Source: an uncultured Pelagibacteraceae bacterium (GTDB lineage Bacteria > Pseudomonadota > Alphaproteobacteria > Pelagibacterales > Pelagibacteraceae). From it: a DNA stretch of 64,000 bases. The notes below the pieces were generated by a model. That model did not search any database. It saw only the letters and a list, made by a program, of their open reading frames with translations, and was not told where the DNA came from. The position numbers and the translations under genes are program-made. Where the stretch lies: contig CACFIH010000005.1 of NCBI GenBank assembly GCA_902566365.1, positions 1-64,000 of the forward strand. The letters are read 5' to 3'. This document shows, in pieces, positions 36,569-46,132 of this stretch. Every line of letters begins with the position of its first letter. The first letter of the stretch is position 1.

Positions 36569-37056
36569 TATTTTGAAACTTTTTTTCCAGCAATTATAGC
36601 TTTTAATTCTTCGTATTCCTTACAATTACAACTTTTTAATACTTCCAATCTCTCAACTGCAAGATTATGCCTGTTAGTAGCGACGTATAATTCACCTAAA
36701 TATTCATTAATACCAATATGGTTTGGCTCAATAGCTAAACCCTGAAGATAATATTTTTCACCATTTTCAAAGTCTCCAAGTTTTCGAGTTGTAAAACCAA
36801 GATAATTTAATGTATCAGCTTTATTTGGAAATTTTTTGTTTGATTGAATTAATAATTTTTGAGCTTTTTCGTATCTTTTTTTTGCTTTTTCAAGTTTATC
36901 TTTTTTCTCTAAGTTTTTTGCGGCTTTAATGTGAGTGACAGCTATATCGTACTGTGTTTTAGTTTTAGAAGAACCACCATCACCTGAACCAGCAGCAAGT
37001 GAGTTGGAAATTAGAAATACTGATGTAATTATAGAAATTAAAAGTTTTTTTATCAT
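36565..37056 (-). CDS. secreted TPR-repeat protein
   Basis: A 163-residue protein with signal peptide (KLLISIITSVFLISNSLAAG). Tetratricopeptide repeats include ADTLNYLGFTTRKLGDFENG and LAIEPNHIGINEYLGELYV. The CNCKEY near the C terminus has two cysteines. Its role is unknown; a 4-base overlap puts it behind pxpA on the same mRNA. It resembles in plan, not evidently in sequence, the TPR protein of the guaB operon. Confidence 0.8.
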   Translation of the reverse strand: MIKKLLISIITSVFLISNSLAAGSGDGGSSKTKTQYDIAVTHIKAAKNLEKKDKLEKAKKRYEKAQKLLIQSNKKFPNKADTLNYLGFTTRKLGDFENGEKYYLQGLAIEPNHIGINEYLGELYVATNRHNLAVERLEVLKSCNCKEYEELKAIIAGKKVSKY

Positions 37057-37832
37057 ATAAATTTTTTCATTTTATTTAACGTTTTAAGAACGAGTCCATT
37101 ATCCAGCAAATTTTTTTTAATTGACTTGGCAGTTTCTAAAGAACTTAAATTATCCCCATGTATGCATACAGAGTCGATTTCACAAGGTATTTGTTTCCCA
37201 CTGTGACAATTAAGTGACTGAGTTTGAACCATTTTTAATACATGTTTTTTTGCCTGTTCTGGGTTAGTAATTAAGGCATGAGATTTTTTTCTTGATACAA
37301 GATTTCCATCATCCTCATAATTTCTGTCAGCAAATATTTCACAGGCAATATTCATATCTAGCTTTTTAGCAGCTTGTTCCATTTTAGAGCCTGTTGGAAC
37401 TAAATAGATTAATTGTGGATTTATACTTTTAATTACTTTTGCTAAAGTTGTAGCTAAGTCAATATCTTCACATGCCATATTGTTTAAAGCACCATGCGGT
37501 TTTATGTGAGTTACATTTTCACCATGATTAGATGAAATTGTTTGAAGAATTTCATATTGATCAATTATTAATTTTTCGATCTCAGAGGATGATAAATTCA
37601 TTCTCTCTCTTCCAAAGTTTTCAGGATCATTAAAAGATGGATGTGCTCCAATACTAACGCCATTTTTTTTTGATATTTCTACAACGTTATTCATAGTTTC
37701 TTCGTCTCCAGCATGATAGCCACATGCTATGTTTGCTGAATTAACTATCTTGAGTAAGTCAGGATCATGCTTATTAGAATGATGTTTAGATTTTTCGCCT
37801 AAATCACAATTTATATTAATTTCAATACTCAC
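37053..37832 (-). CDS. pxpA: 5-oxoprolinase subunit A (LamB/YcsF)
   Basis: With PxpB and PxpC forms an ATP-dependent hydrolase turning 5-oxoproline (pyroglutamate) to glutamate. The 259 residues hold NINCDLGEKSKHH at the start, NSANIACGYHAGD, GVSIGAHPSFNDPENFGR, IKPHGALNNM and VCIHGDN, the metal- and substrate-binding blocks of the family. Divergent from pxpB across only 21 bases, an unusual arrangement since the three genes are usually co-directional. Confidence 0.93.
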   Translation of the reverse strand: MSIEININCDLGEKSKHHSNKHDPDLLKIVNSANIACGYHAGDEETMNNVVEISKKNGVSIGAHPSFNDPENFGRERMNLSSSEIEKLIIDQYEILQTISSNHGENVTHIKPHGALNNMACEDIDLATTLAKVIKSINPQLIYLVPTGSKMEQAAKKLDMNIACEIFADRNYEDDGNLVSRKKSHALITNPEQAKKHVLKMVQTQSLNCHSGKQIPCEIDSVCIHGDNLSSLETAKSIKKNLLDNGLVLKTLNKMKKFI

Positions 37833-37853
37833 TATTCTTCAGTATAACATGGC

Positions 37854-38528
37854 ATGATAAAAAATATATCAAATCTTGGTGACGCAGCCTTATATTGTGA
37901 CTTTGGCAAAGAGATCAACAAAGAGACCAATATTCAGGTTATTAAATATTTTAAAGGTATTCAAAAAGAAAACATAGAAGGTATTAATAATTTAACCCCA
38001 TCTTACAATAAACTTATAATTTCTTTTGATTTGAGAAAAAAAAATTTTAAAGACTTAAAAAAACAAATAGAAAATCTTGAAATTGATGAAAGTGAAAGTT
38101 TAAAAAATAAAAAAGTTAAAGTTCCTGTTAGCTGTGATGAGAGTTTTTCTTTAGATATAAAAAGATTAGAAGAAAAACTAAAAATTAAAAGAGATGTAAT
38201 TTATGAAAGGTTTTTCAATAAAGAGTTTTTTTGTTATATGACAGGTTTTATAGCTGGAATGCCATTTCTTGGAGATCTTGATAAAGGCATGAGAGTAAAA
38301 CGTCTTGAAACACCAAGAGTAAAAGTGCCAAAGGGTTCAATTGGTTTAACAGAACAATTTGCAAATATTTATACATATGAGAGTCCAGGAGGATGGAATA
38401 TAATAGGAAATACACCCTTAAATATTTTTGATGGTGCTAAAGAAGTAGAGCCAAACTTAATTAATCCAGGTGACACAGTCATTTTTAATGAAATATCATT
38501 GAGTGAGTATAAAAGTTATAATGACTAA
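37854..38528 (+). CDS. pxpB: 5-oxoprolinase subunit B (KipI-like)
   Basis: A 224-residue partner of PxpC. VPVSCDESFSLDI and FYMTGFIAGMPFLGDLD-like text (FCYMTGFIAGMPFLGDL), RVKVPKGSIGLTEQFANIYTYESPGGWN (read in two parts: RVKVPKGSIGLTEQF, ANIYTYESPGGWN) match the ACY1/KipI family. Its last eight bases overlap the start of pxpC, indicating a tight translational pair. Confidence 0.93.
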   Translation: MIKNISNLGDAALYCDFGKEINKETNIQVIKYFKGIQKENIEGINNLTPSYNKLIISFDLRKKNFKDLKKQIENLEIDESESLKNKKVKVPVSCDESFSLDIKRLEEKLKIKRDVIYERFFNKEFFCYMTGFIAGMPFLGDLDKGMRVKRLETPRVKVPKGSIGLTEQFANIYTYESPGGWNIIGNTPLNIFDGAKEVEPNLINPGDTVIFNEISLSEYKSYND

Positions 38529-39465
38529 AACTTATTTTGAAGTTATTAGACCAGGAATCAATTCTACATTTCAAGATATGGGTAGAAATAATCTTTATCA
38601 TATTGGAATTCCATTTAGTGGAGCAATGGACAATAGAAATTATATATTATCAAATAGGCTTGTTGGAAATGATTTGGAGAGTCCAGTTTTAGAATTTGCT
38701 TACCAAGGTCCTTTACTTAGATATCAAGGAAATAAGATTAATATTGCTATAACAGGTGATGTTAATTTTACAATTAAAAGAAATGAGAATTTAATTAATG
38801 GAAGATGTTATGAATCTTTTATTTTAGAACATGATGATGAATTAGATATTTTATCAACTAATAAATCTGTTTATGGTTATTTAGCATTCGGTGGTAAATT
38901 AGATTTAGAGTATCAGTGGTCAAGCTATTCTGTAAATACAAAAGCAAATATTGGTTCAAATAATGGAAAAAAATTAGAAACTAATCAAAGAATAAATATT
39001 TCTTTTATAAATAAAAATTTAAATAATAAAAAATTAAATTACATAAATACAAAAATTGAGAATATAAGAATAATCAAAGGTACAAATTATGATTATTTTT
39101 CTGAAGAAGGAAAAAATATTTTTTTAAATAAAGAATTTTATGTTTCAAAATTATCTGATCGTATGGGTATGAGACTTGATGGCCCAAAAATAGAAAATAT
39201 TGTTGATACAAATATAAAATCTGAAGGTTTAATAAAAGGTGTAATCCAAGTGCCAGCTGATGGAAATCCAATAATTATGCTATCAGATCATGGTACTATT
39301 GGTGGTTATCCGAAAATAGGGGTCGTGATAAGTGCTGATTATGACAAATTAGTGCAATTAGCTCCAGGTACAAAAATTAAATTCAAAGAAGTTGATTTAG
39401 CTAGTGCAGAAGCTTTATTTAAATTGTATGAATTGGAAACTCAAAATTTAATTTCACAAATTTAA
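38521..39465 (+). CDS. pxpC: 5-oxoprolinase subunit C (KipA-like)
   Basis: A 314-residue biotin-dependent-carboxylase-like fold protein. It opens FEVIRPGINSTFQDMGRNN, with FSGAMDNRNY, RMGMRLDGP and a terminal segment LSDHGTIGGYPKIGVVIS typical of KipA/UrtA-C. The chosen ATG (ATGACTAA overlap with the pxpB stop) drops six residues from the longest frame and is the standard junction. One base overlap to the EamA gene. Confidence 0.94.
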   Translation: MTKTYFEVIRPGINSTFQDMGRNNLYHIGIPFSGAMDNRNYILSNRLVGNDLESPVLEFAYQGPLLRYQGNKINIAITGDVNFTIKRNENLINGRCYESFILEHDDELDILSTNKSVYGYLAFGGKLDLEYQWSSYSVNTKANIGSNNGKKLETNQRINISFINKNLNNKKLNYINTKIENIRIIKGTNYDYFSEEGKNIFLNKEFYVSKLSDRMGMRLDGPKIENIVDTNIKSEGLIKGVIQVPADGNPIIMLSDHGTIGGYPKIGVVISADYDKLVQLAPGTKIKFKEVDLASAEALFKLYELETQNLISQI

Positions 39466-40343
39466 TGAATATTTTAAAAAGTTTACCTGGACCATTACTG
39501 ATATTTTTTGGTGCTCTTAGTTTAAGCTTTGGTGGACTAATAGTAAAATCTTTTGAGGGAGCAACATTATGGCAAATATTATTTTGGAGATCCTTGTTTT
39601 TCTCTCTTACCGTTTTAATTTTTTTGATAATTACTTATAAAAGCAAAGTTTTAAAATCGTTTCATGACTCTGGATTACCAGGTTTAATTGGTGGATTAAT
39701 ATTATCTATTGGTTTTTGTGGTTATGTTTTTGCTATGTATAATACTACTGTTGCTAATACTAATTTCATCATATCACTTCAAATCTTATTTTTAGCTATA
39801 TTTGGTTTCTTTTTCTTAAAAGAAAAAATTAATCTAATTACATTAATCTCAATTATTTTAGCAATGTCTGGAGTGCTGTTAATGGTTGGAAATTCATTAT
39901 CCCCAGGAGAATTATCCGGAAATTTAGCAGCTTTCACAATGCCAATTACTTTTGCAGTTTTGATAATGATCGTTAGAAAATTTCCATCAGTTGATATGGT
40001 TCCAGCACAGTTTGTTGCAGGGATTAGTTCATGTCTTATTGGTTTATCACTTTCACCTACTATAATGATTTCACTTCATGATATTTTTTTAGGTTTTCTA
40101 GCTGGATTTTTTCAAATAGGTTTTGGTTTTATATTTATAACAATCGGTGCTAGAACAACCCCGTCTGCGGTGGTTGGAGTTATCATGTTATCCGAATCTG
40201 TTCTTGGTCCTATTTGGGCTTTTCTTTTTGTGAGCGAAATACCATCATTTTATGGGTTGATAGGAGGAGCAATAATATTTTTTGCTGTATTATTACAGTT
40301 TTACACACTTTTAAAAAAGCCAAAGACAATTGTTTCCAATTGA
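39465..40343 (+). CDS. EamA/DMT-family transporter
   Basis: A 292-residue ten-helix permease with two EamA repeats; the first includes LILSIGFCGYVFAMYNTTVAN (split: LILSIGFCGY, VFAMYNTTVAN) and FFLKEKI, and the second GFIFITIGARTTPSAVV and LGPIWAFLFVSEIPS. It starts on the last base of pxpC, so could move 5-oxoproline, glutamate or an unrelated amine. DMT members carry varied small metabolites. A second, related EamA protein is encoded 20 kb further on. Confidence 0.87.
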   Translation: MNILKSLPGPLLIFFGALSLSFGGLIVKSFEGATLWQILFWRSLFFSLTVLIFLIITYKSKVLKSFHDSGLPGLIGGLILSIGFCGYVFAMYNTTVANTNFIISLQILFLAIFGFFFLKEKINLITLISIILAMSGVLLMVGNSLSPGELSGNLAAFTMPITFAVLIMIVRKFPSVDMVPAQFVAGISSCLIGLSLSPTIMISLHDIFLGFLAGFFQIGFGFIFITIGARTTPSAVVGVIMLSESVLGPIWAFLFVSEIPSFYGLIGGAIIFFAVLLQFYTLLKKPKTIVSN

Positions 40344-40373
40344 CATTTTAAGTCACATATAGGACTATTGTTA

Positions 40374-40532
40374 TACGGGAGAGACTACAGATTATCGTAG
40401 CGCCGAAGGAGCAACCACCCAGGAATCTCTCAGGCAAAAAGGACCGTAACATATTAACTCTGGAAAGAGATTTAATTCTCGCCGAAGGAGCAAAACTCTC
40501 AGGCAAATATACAGATGGGTACGAAGAGTTAA
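40374..40532 (+). promoter_or_regulatory. tandem glycine riboswitch ahead of gcvT
   Basis: Two glycine aptamers in series. Aptamer 1 is closed by TACGG (40374-40378) with CCGTA (40444-40448) and holds CGCCGAAGGAGCAA and CTCTCAGGCAAAAAGGACCG. Aptamer 2 is closed by TTAACTC (40454-40460) with GAGTTAA (40526-40532) and repeats GCCGAAGGAGCAA and CTCTCAGGCAAA. The second closing stem ends one base before the gcvT ATG. Glycine binding should favour expression of the cleavage system; known in SAR11. Confidence 0.96.
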
Positions 40533-40533
40533 T

Positions 40534-41637
40534 ATGGAAACAAAAAAAACATCGCTGTACCAGTTACATCAAGATTGTAATGCAAAATTTGTTGAATTTG
40601 CAGGTTATCAAATGCCGATACAATATTCGGAAGGTATTGTTGAAGAACATAAATTCACTAGAAATCACTCTGGTATTTTTGATGTTTCACATATGGGTCA
40701 ATTATTTATCTATGGTGGCGATGAATTAATTGGAGATTTAGAAAAAATTTTTCCATTAGATTTGAAAAATTTGAAACTAAATCATTCTAAATACAGTTTC
40801 TTAATGGATAAAGATGCTGGGATACAAGATGATTTAATCATTACAAAAATTGACGAAGGTTTTTTAATTATTCTAAATGCAGCATGTAAAGACAATGATT
40901 TTAAAATATTAAAGGAACTATTAAACGAAAAGTACAAAATGGTTTTGGATGAAAATAGATCTTTAATAGCTATTCAGGGACCTAAATCATCGCAAATCTT
41001 AAATGATATTGTTGATGGAGTAAAGGATTTAAATTTTATGTCTGGAGACTGGTTTACATTTGAAAATCAGAAAGTTTATATTACGCGATCTGGCTATACA
41101 GGTGAAGACGGTTTTGAGATATCAATCGTAAATGATTTTGTAGATAAATTGACTAGAGAATTAATTAATAAAGGATCTAAATTGATAGGCCTAGGAGCAA
41201 GAGATACACTAAGATTAGAAGCTGGTTTATGTTTATATGGTCATGATCTTGATAAAGACAAAACTCCAGTGGAAGCAAATTTAAAGTGGGCTATTTCTAA
41301 AGAAAGAATATCTAAGGGAGATTTTATAGGCTCTGATATAATTATTAAACAATTAAATGATGGTGTAAGTAAAATTAGAGTTGGCATCAAACCCGAGGGA
41401 AGAATTATTGCAAGAGAAAAAACAAAAATATTCAATCAATCAGACGTTCATATTGGAGAAATCACTAGTGGCACATTTGGACCAAGTGTTAATGGGCCCG
41501 TGGCAATGGGTTATGTGGAAAATGAATTTTCAAAAAAAAATACTAAAGTATTTTTAGAAGTAAGAGGTAAAAAACATCCTGCAAGTATTTGTAGTTTGCC
41601 ATTTTATAAAAAAAGTTATGTCAAAGGAGTAAATTAA
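40534..41637 (+). CDS. gcvT: glycine cleavage system T protein
   Basis: Aminomethyltransferase passing methylene to THF. 367 residues; FDVSHMGQ is the family start, [10 protein letters not shown] the THF-binding region, [20 protein letters not shown] (a conserved stretch) carries folate-contacting Asp/Arg, and [19 protein letters not shown] ends it. The TAATG junction couples it to gcvH. It is related to YgfZ at 4.5 kb but has the full catalytic set. Confidence 0.97.
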   Translation: METKKTSLYQLHQDCNAKFVEFAGYQMPIQYSEGIVEEHKFTRNHSGIFDVSHMGQLFIYGGDELIGDLEKIFPLDLKNLKLNHSKYSFLMDKDAGIQDDLIITKIDEGFLIILNAACKDNDFKILKELLNEKYKMVLDENRSLIAIQGPKSSQILNDIVDGVKDLNFMSGDWFTFENQKVYITRSGYTGEDGFEISIVNDFVDKLTRELINKGSKLIGLGARDTLRLEAGLCLYGHDLDKDKTPVEANLKWAISKERISKGDFIGSDIIIKQLNDGVSKIRVGIKPEGRIIAREKTKIFNQSDVHIGEITSGTFGPSVNGPVAMGYVENEFSKKNTKVFLEVRGKKHPASICSLPFYKKSYVKGVN

Positions 41638-42017
41638 TGAGTGAAGTAAAATATTCAAAAGAGCACGAGTGGATTAAATTAGATGGGGATGTAGCAACAA
41701 TTGGTATTACAAAACATGCCACAGAAATGTTAGGTGATATAGTTTTTGCAGAACTTCCAGAGAAAGGCTCCAATGTAGATAAAGATGGCACAGCTGGTGT
41801 TGTGGAGTCAACTAAAGCTGCTAGTGATGTATATACTCCTGTGAGTGGTGAAGTAGTTGATATAAATCAAGCTATAGTAGATGATCCATCAAAGATTAAT
41901 CAAGATCCAGAGGATTCAGCGTGGTTCTTTAAACTTAAAATAAAAGATCCGTCAGAAATGGACACATTAATGAATAAAGACGATTACGATAAATTTGCAA
42001 AGGAGACTTCAGCATAA
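41637..42017 (+). CDS. gcvH: glycine cleavage system H protein
   Basis: Lipoyl carrier of 126 residues: [19 protein letters not shown] presents the lipoylated lysine in the ESTKAA hairpin. It shuttles the aminomethyl group between P, T and L proteins. Overlaps gcvP by one base (TAATG). The dihydrolipoyl dehydrogenase (L protein) is not in the window and is presumably shared with other complexes. Confidence 0.98.
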   Translation: MSEVKYSKEHEWIKLDGDVATIGITKHATEMLGDIVFAELPEKGSNVDKDGTAGVVESTKAASDVYTPVSGEVVDINQAIVDDPSKINQDPEDSAWFFKLKIKDPSEMDTLMNKDDYDKFAKETSA

Positions 42018-44887
42018 TGTTACCAAATTCAGAAAAAGATTTTTTAAAAAGACACATAGGCCCTTCTAAAGAAGATCAATTAAAAATGTTAAAAGAATTG
42101 AATTATCAATCACTTGATGATTTGATTGACAACACTGTTCCAGAAAAAATAAAGTTCAAAGGTGAACTTAATATTGGCGAGTCGAATTCAGAGTATGAAG
42201 CTTTAAGAAAATTAAGAGCAATTTCAAAAAAAAATCAAGTTTACTCAAATTTTATTGGTATGGGATATTATGGAACTTACACACCTTATGTAATTTTGAG
42301 AAATATACTAGAAAATCCAGGTTGGTATACTTCATATACACCTTATCAGCCAGAAGTTGCTCAAGGAAGACTTGAGATGTTATTGAACTTTCAACAAATG
42401 ATTGTTGATTTTACAGGAATGGACATTGCCAATGCTTCTTTATTAGATGAGGGAACGGCAGCAGCAGAGGCTATGGGTCTAAGTCACAGATTAAATAAAA
42501 AAGATAGTAATTTAGTTTTTGTTTCTGAGGATTGTCATCCTCAAACAATAAATGTAATTCAAACAAGAGCTGAGCCAATGGGTTTAAAGGTTTTAGTCGG
42601 TAAAGAAGATGAAATTTTAGACCAGCTAAAGGAGGATTTAGTTTGTGGAATTTTACAATACCCTGGAACTTTAGGAGATATAAAGGACCCAAGTGAAGCA
42701 ATTAGTAAAATCCATAAAAAGAATGGGAAGGCTGTATTAGCTTGTGATCTGTTGGCATTGGCAAAACTTAAAACACCAAGAGAACTTGGTGCTGATATAG
42801 CAGTCGGAAGCTCTCAACGTTTCGGTATTCCAATGGGATATGGAGGTCCACACGCAGCCTTTTTTGCAACAAAAGATGAATACAAAAGATCAATGCCTGG
42901 AAGAATTGTTGGTGTATCAGTCGATAGACATGGTAGTAAAGCATATAGATTATCCTTACAAACTAGAGAACAACATATTAGAAGGGATAAAGCGACTAGT
43001 AATATTTGTACCGCCCAAGCTCTATTAGCAATAGTTTCTGCAGCATATGCTATTTACCATGGTCCAGATGGAATTAAAAATATTTCTGAAAGAGTATCTC
43101 AATTAGCAAAAAGTTTTGCCGATAAGATAAAGCAGTCTGGATATGAACTTTATTCAAATTATTTTTTTGATACTGTCACAATTATTACTAGAGAAAAGAC
43201 TGATCAAATTTATAAAAATGCCTTAAATCAGAGAGTTAATATACGAAAAGTAAATTCTGAAATGCTAGCCGTTTCATTTGATGAAAGAAAAAATGTATAT
43301 AGAGTAAATCAACTATTAAAAATTTTTAATGCAGCAGAATCAATCAAAAAAGAAGATCCTTCAGTAAGTTTACCTAATCTTCCAAAAAACTTATTAAGAA
43401 CTTCAAAATATTTAGAACATCCAGTTTTCAATTCATATCACTCAGAAACTGAAATGCTAAGATATTTAAAAAGATTAGAAGATAAAGATATAGCACTTAA
43501 TAGAACCATGATCGCACTTGGCTCATGCACAATGAAGTTAAATGCCGCTGCTGAAATGATCCCAATTTCTTGGAAAGAATTTGCAGAGCCTCACCCATTT
43601 GTTCCAATTGAGCAAATGGAAGGTTTTAGAGATTTATTTACAGATCTAAAAAATTGGTTGCGTTCTATAACTGGTTTTTCAGGTGTTTCTCTACAACCTA
43701 ACGCAGGTGCTCAGGGAGAATATGCAGGTCTAATGGTTATCAGAAAATATCACTTAGATAGAGGCGAGGCTAATCGTAATATATGTTTAATTCCAAGTTC
43801 AGCACATGGCACTAATCCAGCAAGCGCACAAATGGTTGGAATGAAGGTGGTAGTTGTTAATTGTGATAAAGAGGGAAATGTTGATTTTGATGATTTAAAG
43901 AAAAAAGCTGAACAACATTCTGAAAATCTTGGTGCATTAATGGTAACTTATCCATCTACTCACGGAGTTTTTGAGGAAAAAATAAGTGATATTTGTGAAT
44001 TAGTTCATAAAAATGGTGGTCAGGTGTATATGGATGGAGCAAATTTAAACGCCTTAGTTGGAGTTGCAAAGCCTGGAAATTTCGGTCCTGACGTTTGTCA
44101 TATTAATTTGCACAAAACATTTTGTATTCCTCATGGTGGAGGAGGACCTGGAATGGGACCTATTGCTTGTAAAAAACACTTACAAGTTTATCTACCTAAT
44201 CATCCAGTAATAAAAGATTGTGGACCAACAACTGGGATTGGTGCGGTGTCGGCAGCTCCTTGGGGAAGTTCAAGTATTCTTTCAATCTCTTGGATGTATA
44301 TTAAAATGATGGGATCACAAGGATTAAAGCTTGCAACTCAAGTAGCAATATTAAATGCAAATTATATTGCTCATAGATTAAAAGATCACTTTCCGATTTT
44401 GTATAAAGGGTCAAATGGCAATGTTGCACATGAATGTATTATTGATATTAGAAATATTAAATCTGAGACAGGAGTAACAGAAGAAGATATTGCTAAAAGA
44501 TTGATAGATTTTGGATTCCATGCACCAACTATGTCATGGCCTGTAGCTGGTACTATGATGATAGAGCCAACTGAAAGTGAAGGCTTGGTGGAACTTGATA
44601 GATTTTGTGACACCTTAATTAAGATTAAACAGGAGATAGATAAGATTAAATCAGGTAAATTTGATAAAGAGGATAATCCAATTAAAAATGCTCCTCATAC
44701 AGACTCTGAGTTAGCTTCAGATAGTTGGGAGCATAAATACACAAGACATGAAGCAGCTTATCCAGCTAAATTTTTAAAAGCAAATAAGTTTTGGCCACCG
44801 GTCGCAAGAGTAGACAATGTGTATGGAGATAAGAATATCTTTTGCACTTGTCCAAGCATGGACGAGTTCAAAGAAGATGCAGCATAA
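42017..44887 (+). CDS. gcvP: glycine dehydrogenase (decarboxylating), P protein
   Basis: PLP enzyme of 956 residues with fused halves (single-chain type). The N-terminal half has YTPYQPEVAQGRLEMLLNFQ; the C-terminal half holds the PLP lysine in INLHKTFCIPHGGGGPGMGP. TNPASAQMVGMKVVVV and GSCTMKLNAAAEM are signature stretches. It releases CO2 from glycine and hands aminomethyl to GcvH, giving C1-THF for purines, panB and formate. Confidence 0.98.
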   Translation: MLPNSEKDFLKRHIGPSKEDQLKMLKELNYQSLDDLIDNTVPEKIKFKGELNIGESNSEYEALRKLRAISKKNQVYSNFIGMGYYGTYTPYVILRNILENPGWYTSYTPYQPEVAQGRLEMLLNFQQMIVDFTGMDIANASLLDEGTAAAEAMGLSHRLNKKDSNLVFVSEDCHPQTINVIQTRAEPMGLKVLVGKEDEILDQLKEDLVCGILQYPGTLGDIKDPSEAISKIHKKNGKAVLACDLLALAKLKTPRELGADIAVGSSQRFGIPMGYGGPHAAFFATKDEYKRSMPGRIVGVSVDRHGSKAYRLSLQTREQHIRRDKATSNICTAQALLAIVSAAYAIYHGPDGIKNISERVSQLAKSFADKIKQSGYELYSNYFFDTVTIITREKTDQIYKNALNQRVNIRKVNSEMLAVSFDERKNVYRVNQLLKIFNAAESIKKEDPSVSLPNLPKNLLRTSKYLEHPVFNSYHSETEMLRYLKRLEDKDIALNRTMIALGSCTMKLNAAAEMIPISWKEFAEPHPFVPIEQMEGFRDLFTDLKNWLRSITGFSGVSLQPNAGAQGEYAGLMVIRKYHLDRGEANRNICLIPSSAHGTNPASAQMVGMKVVVVNCDKEGNVDFDDLKKKAEQHSENLGALMVTYPSTHGVFEEKISDICELVHKNGGQVYMDGANLNALVGVAKPGNFGPDVCHINLHKTFCIPHGGGGPGMGPIACKKHLQVYLPNHPVIKDCGPTTGIGAVSAAPWGSSSILSISWMYIKMMGSQGLKLATQVAILNANYIAHRLKDHFPILYKGSNGNVAHECIIDIRNIKSETGVTEEDIAKRLIDFGFHAPTMSWPVAGTMMIEPTESEGLVELDRFCDTLIKIKQEIDKIKSGKFDKEDNPIKNAPHTDSELASDSWEHKYTRHEAAYPAKFLKANKFWPPVARVDNVYGDKNIFCTCPSMDEFKEDAA

Positions 44888-44893
44888 AGTTTA

Positions 44894-46132
44894 ATGAAAA
44901 TCGCTGTGGTTGGTTCAGGAATTTCAGGCTTAAGTGCTGCTTACTACTTATCAAAAAATCATCAAGTAGACTTATTTGAAAAAGCAGATCATTTTGGGGG
45001 ACATTCTCATACAATAGATTTATCGTTTGGAACTAAAAAAGTATCAGTAGATATTGGTTTCATTGTTTTTAATTTCAAAACATATCCGAATTTAATTAAA
45101 TTCTTTAATGAAAATAAAATTAAAATTGAAAAAAGTGACATGTCATTTTCAGTTTCAGTTGATGACTCGCCCTTTGAATATTGTGGCAGAGGATTAGATG
45201 GAATTTTTTCAAATAGATCTAATTTGGTAAATTTTAGATTTTTAAGAATGTTTTTTGATATTATCAAATTTTATAAAAAGTTTGATAACTTAAGTGAATT
45301 TGATGAGGAAATAACTCTTGGCGATTATTTAAAAAAAGAAAATGTTTCAAAAGAATTTATAGATTATCATTTAATACCCATGGTTTCGGCTATTTGGTCG
45401 ATGCCACCCTATGAAGCAAATCAAATGCCATTAAAATTTTTTTTAAAATTTTTTCAAAATCATGGTTTGTTTAAATTAAAAAATAGACCGCACTGGTACA
45501 CAGTTTCAAACCGAAGCAGAACTTATGTTGAAAATATTCTATCTAAAATAAGTGGCGAACATTTTAAAAATTATAATGTAACCAAGATTAAATCTAATAC
45601 TAATGGCATTAATTTATATTATGGCAATGAAAGTGAATTTTTTAATTATGACAAAGTTGTTCTAGCTACTCATGCTGATGAAGCACTTTCAATTATTGAA
45701 AACCCTTCAGAAGACGAAAAAAATATTTTATCTAACTTTAGTTATAAAGAAAATATTGCTTATATTCATACAGATGAAAAGGTTATGCCAAAAAATAAAA
45801 AAACATGGTCATCATGGAATTCTTCATTAAAAAAAAATGAAATTGAAAAGAATTCAATTACATATTGGTTAAACTTATTACAAAATTTAAAATGTGAAGA
45901 AAATATTTTTTTAACATTAAATCCTTACTTTGAAATAGATACTTCAAGAGTTTTAAAAAAAGTAAAATTTACTCATCCATACTTTGATCAGTCAGCACTT
46001 ACTTATCAAAGTAAGCTTAAAAATTTACAAAATAAAAGAAATATTCTTTTTTGTGGCAGTTATTTTGGTTACGGTTTTCATGAAGATGGAATAAAATCAT
46101 CTATTGAAATGCTAAAAAACCTTAATGACTAG
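44894..46132 (+). CDS. FAD-dependent amine-oxidase-like protein of the cfa cluster
   Basis: A 412-residue flavoprotein. IAVVGSGISGLSAAYYLSK is the FAD fold, and FEKADHFGGHSHTID the adjacent GGH motif. Homologues travel with DUF1365 and cyclopropane synthase genes and have been tied to fatty-acid modification (possibly desaturation in furan fatty-acid synthesis) in Rhodobacter-like bacteria; I recall that link from the literature and it is not provable here. An 8-base overlap couples it to DUF1365. Confidence 0.85.
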   Translation: MKIAVVGSGISGLSAAYYLSKNHQVDLFEKADHFGGHSHTIDLSFGTKKVSVDIGFIVFNFKTYPNLIKFFNENKIKIEKSDMSFSVSVDDSPFEYCGRGLDGIFSNRSNLVNFRFLRMFFDIIKFYKKFDNLSEFDEEITLGDYLKKENVSKEFIDYHLIPMVSAIWSMPPYEANQMPLKFFLKFFQNHGLFKLKNRPHWYTVSNRSRTYVENILSKISGEHFKNYNVTKIKSNTNGINLYYGNESEFFNYDKVVLATHADEALSIIENPSEDEKNILSNFSYKENIAYIHTDEKVMPKNKKTWSSWNSSLKKNEIEKNSITYWLNLLQNLKCEENIFLTLNPYFEIDTSRVLKKVKFTHPYFDQSALTYQSKLKNLQNKRNILFCGSYFGYGFHEDGIKSSIEMLKNLND

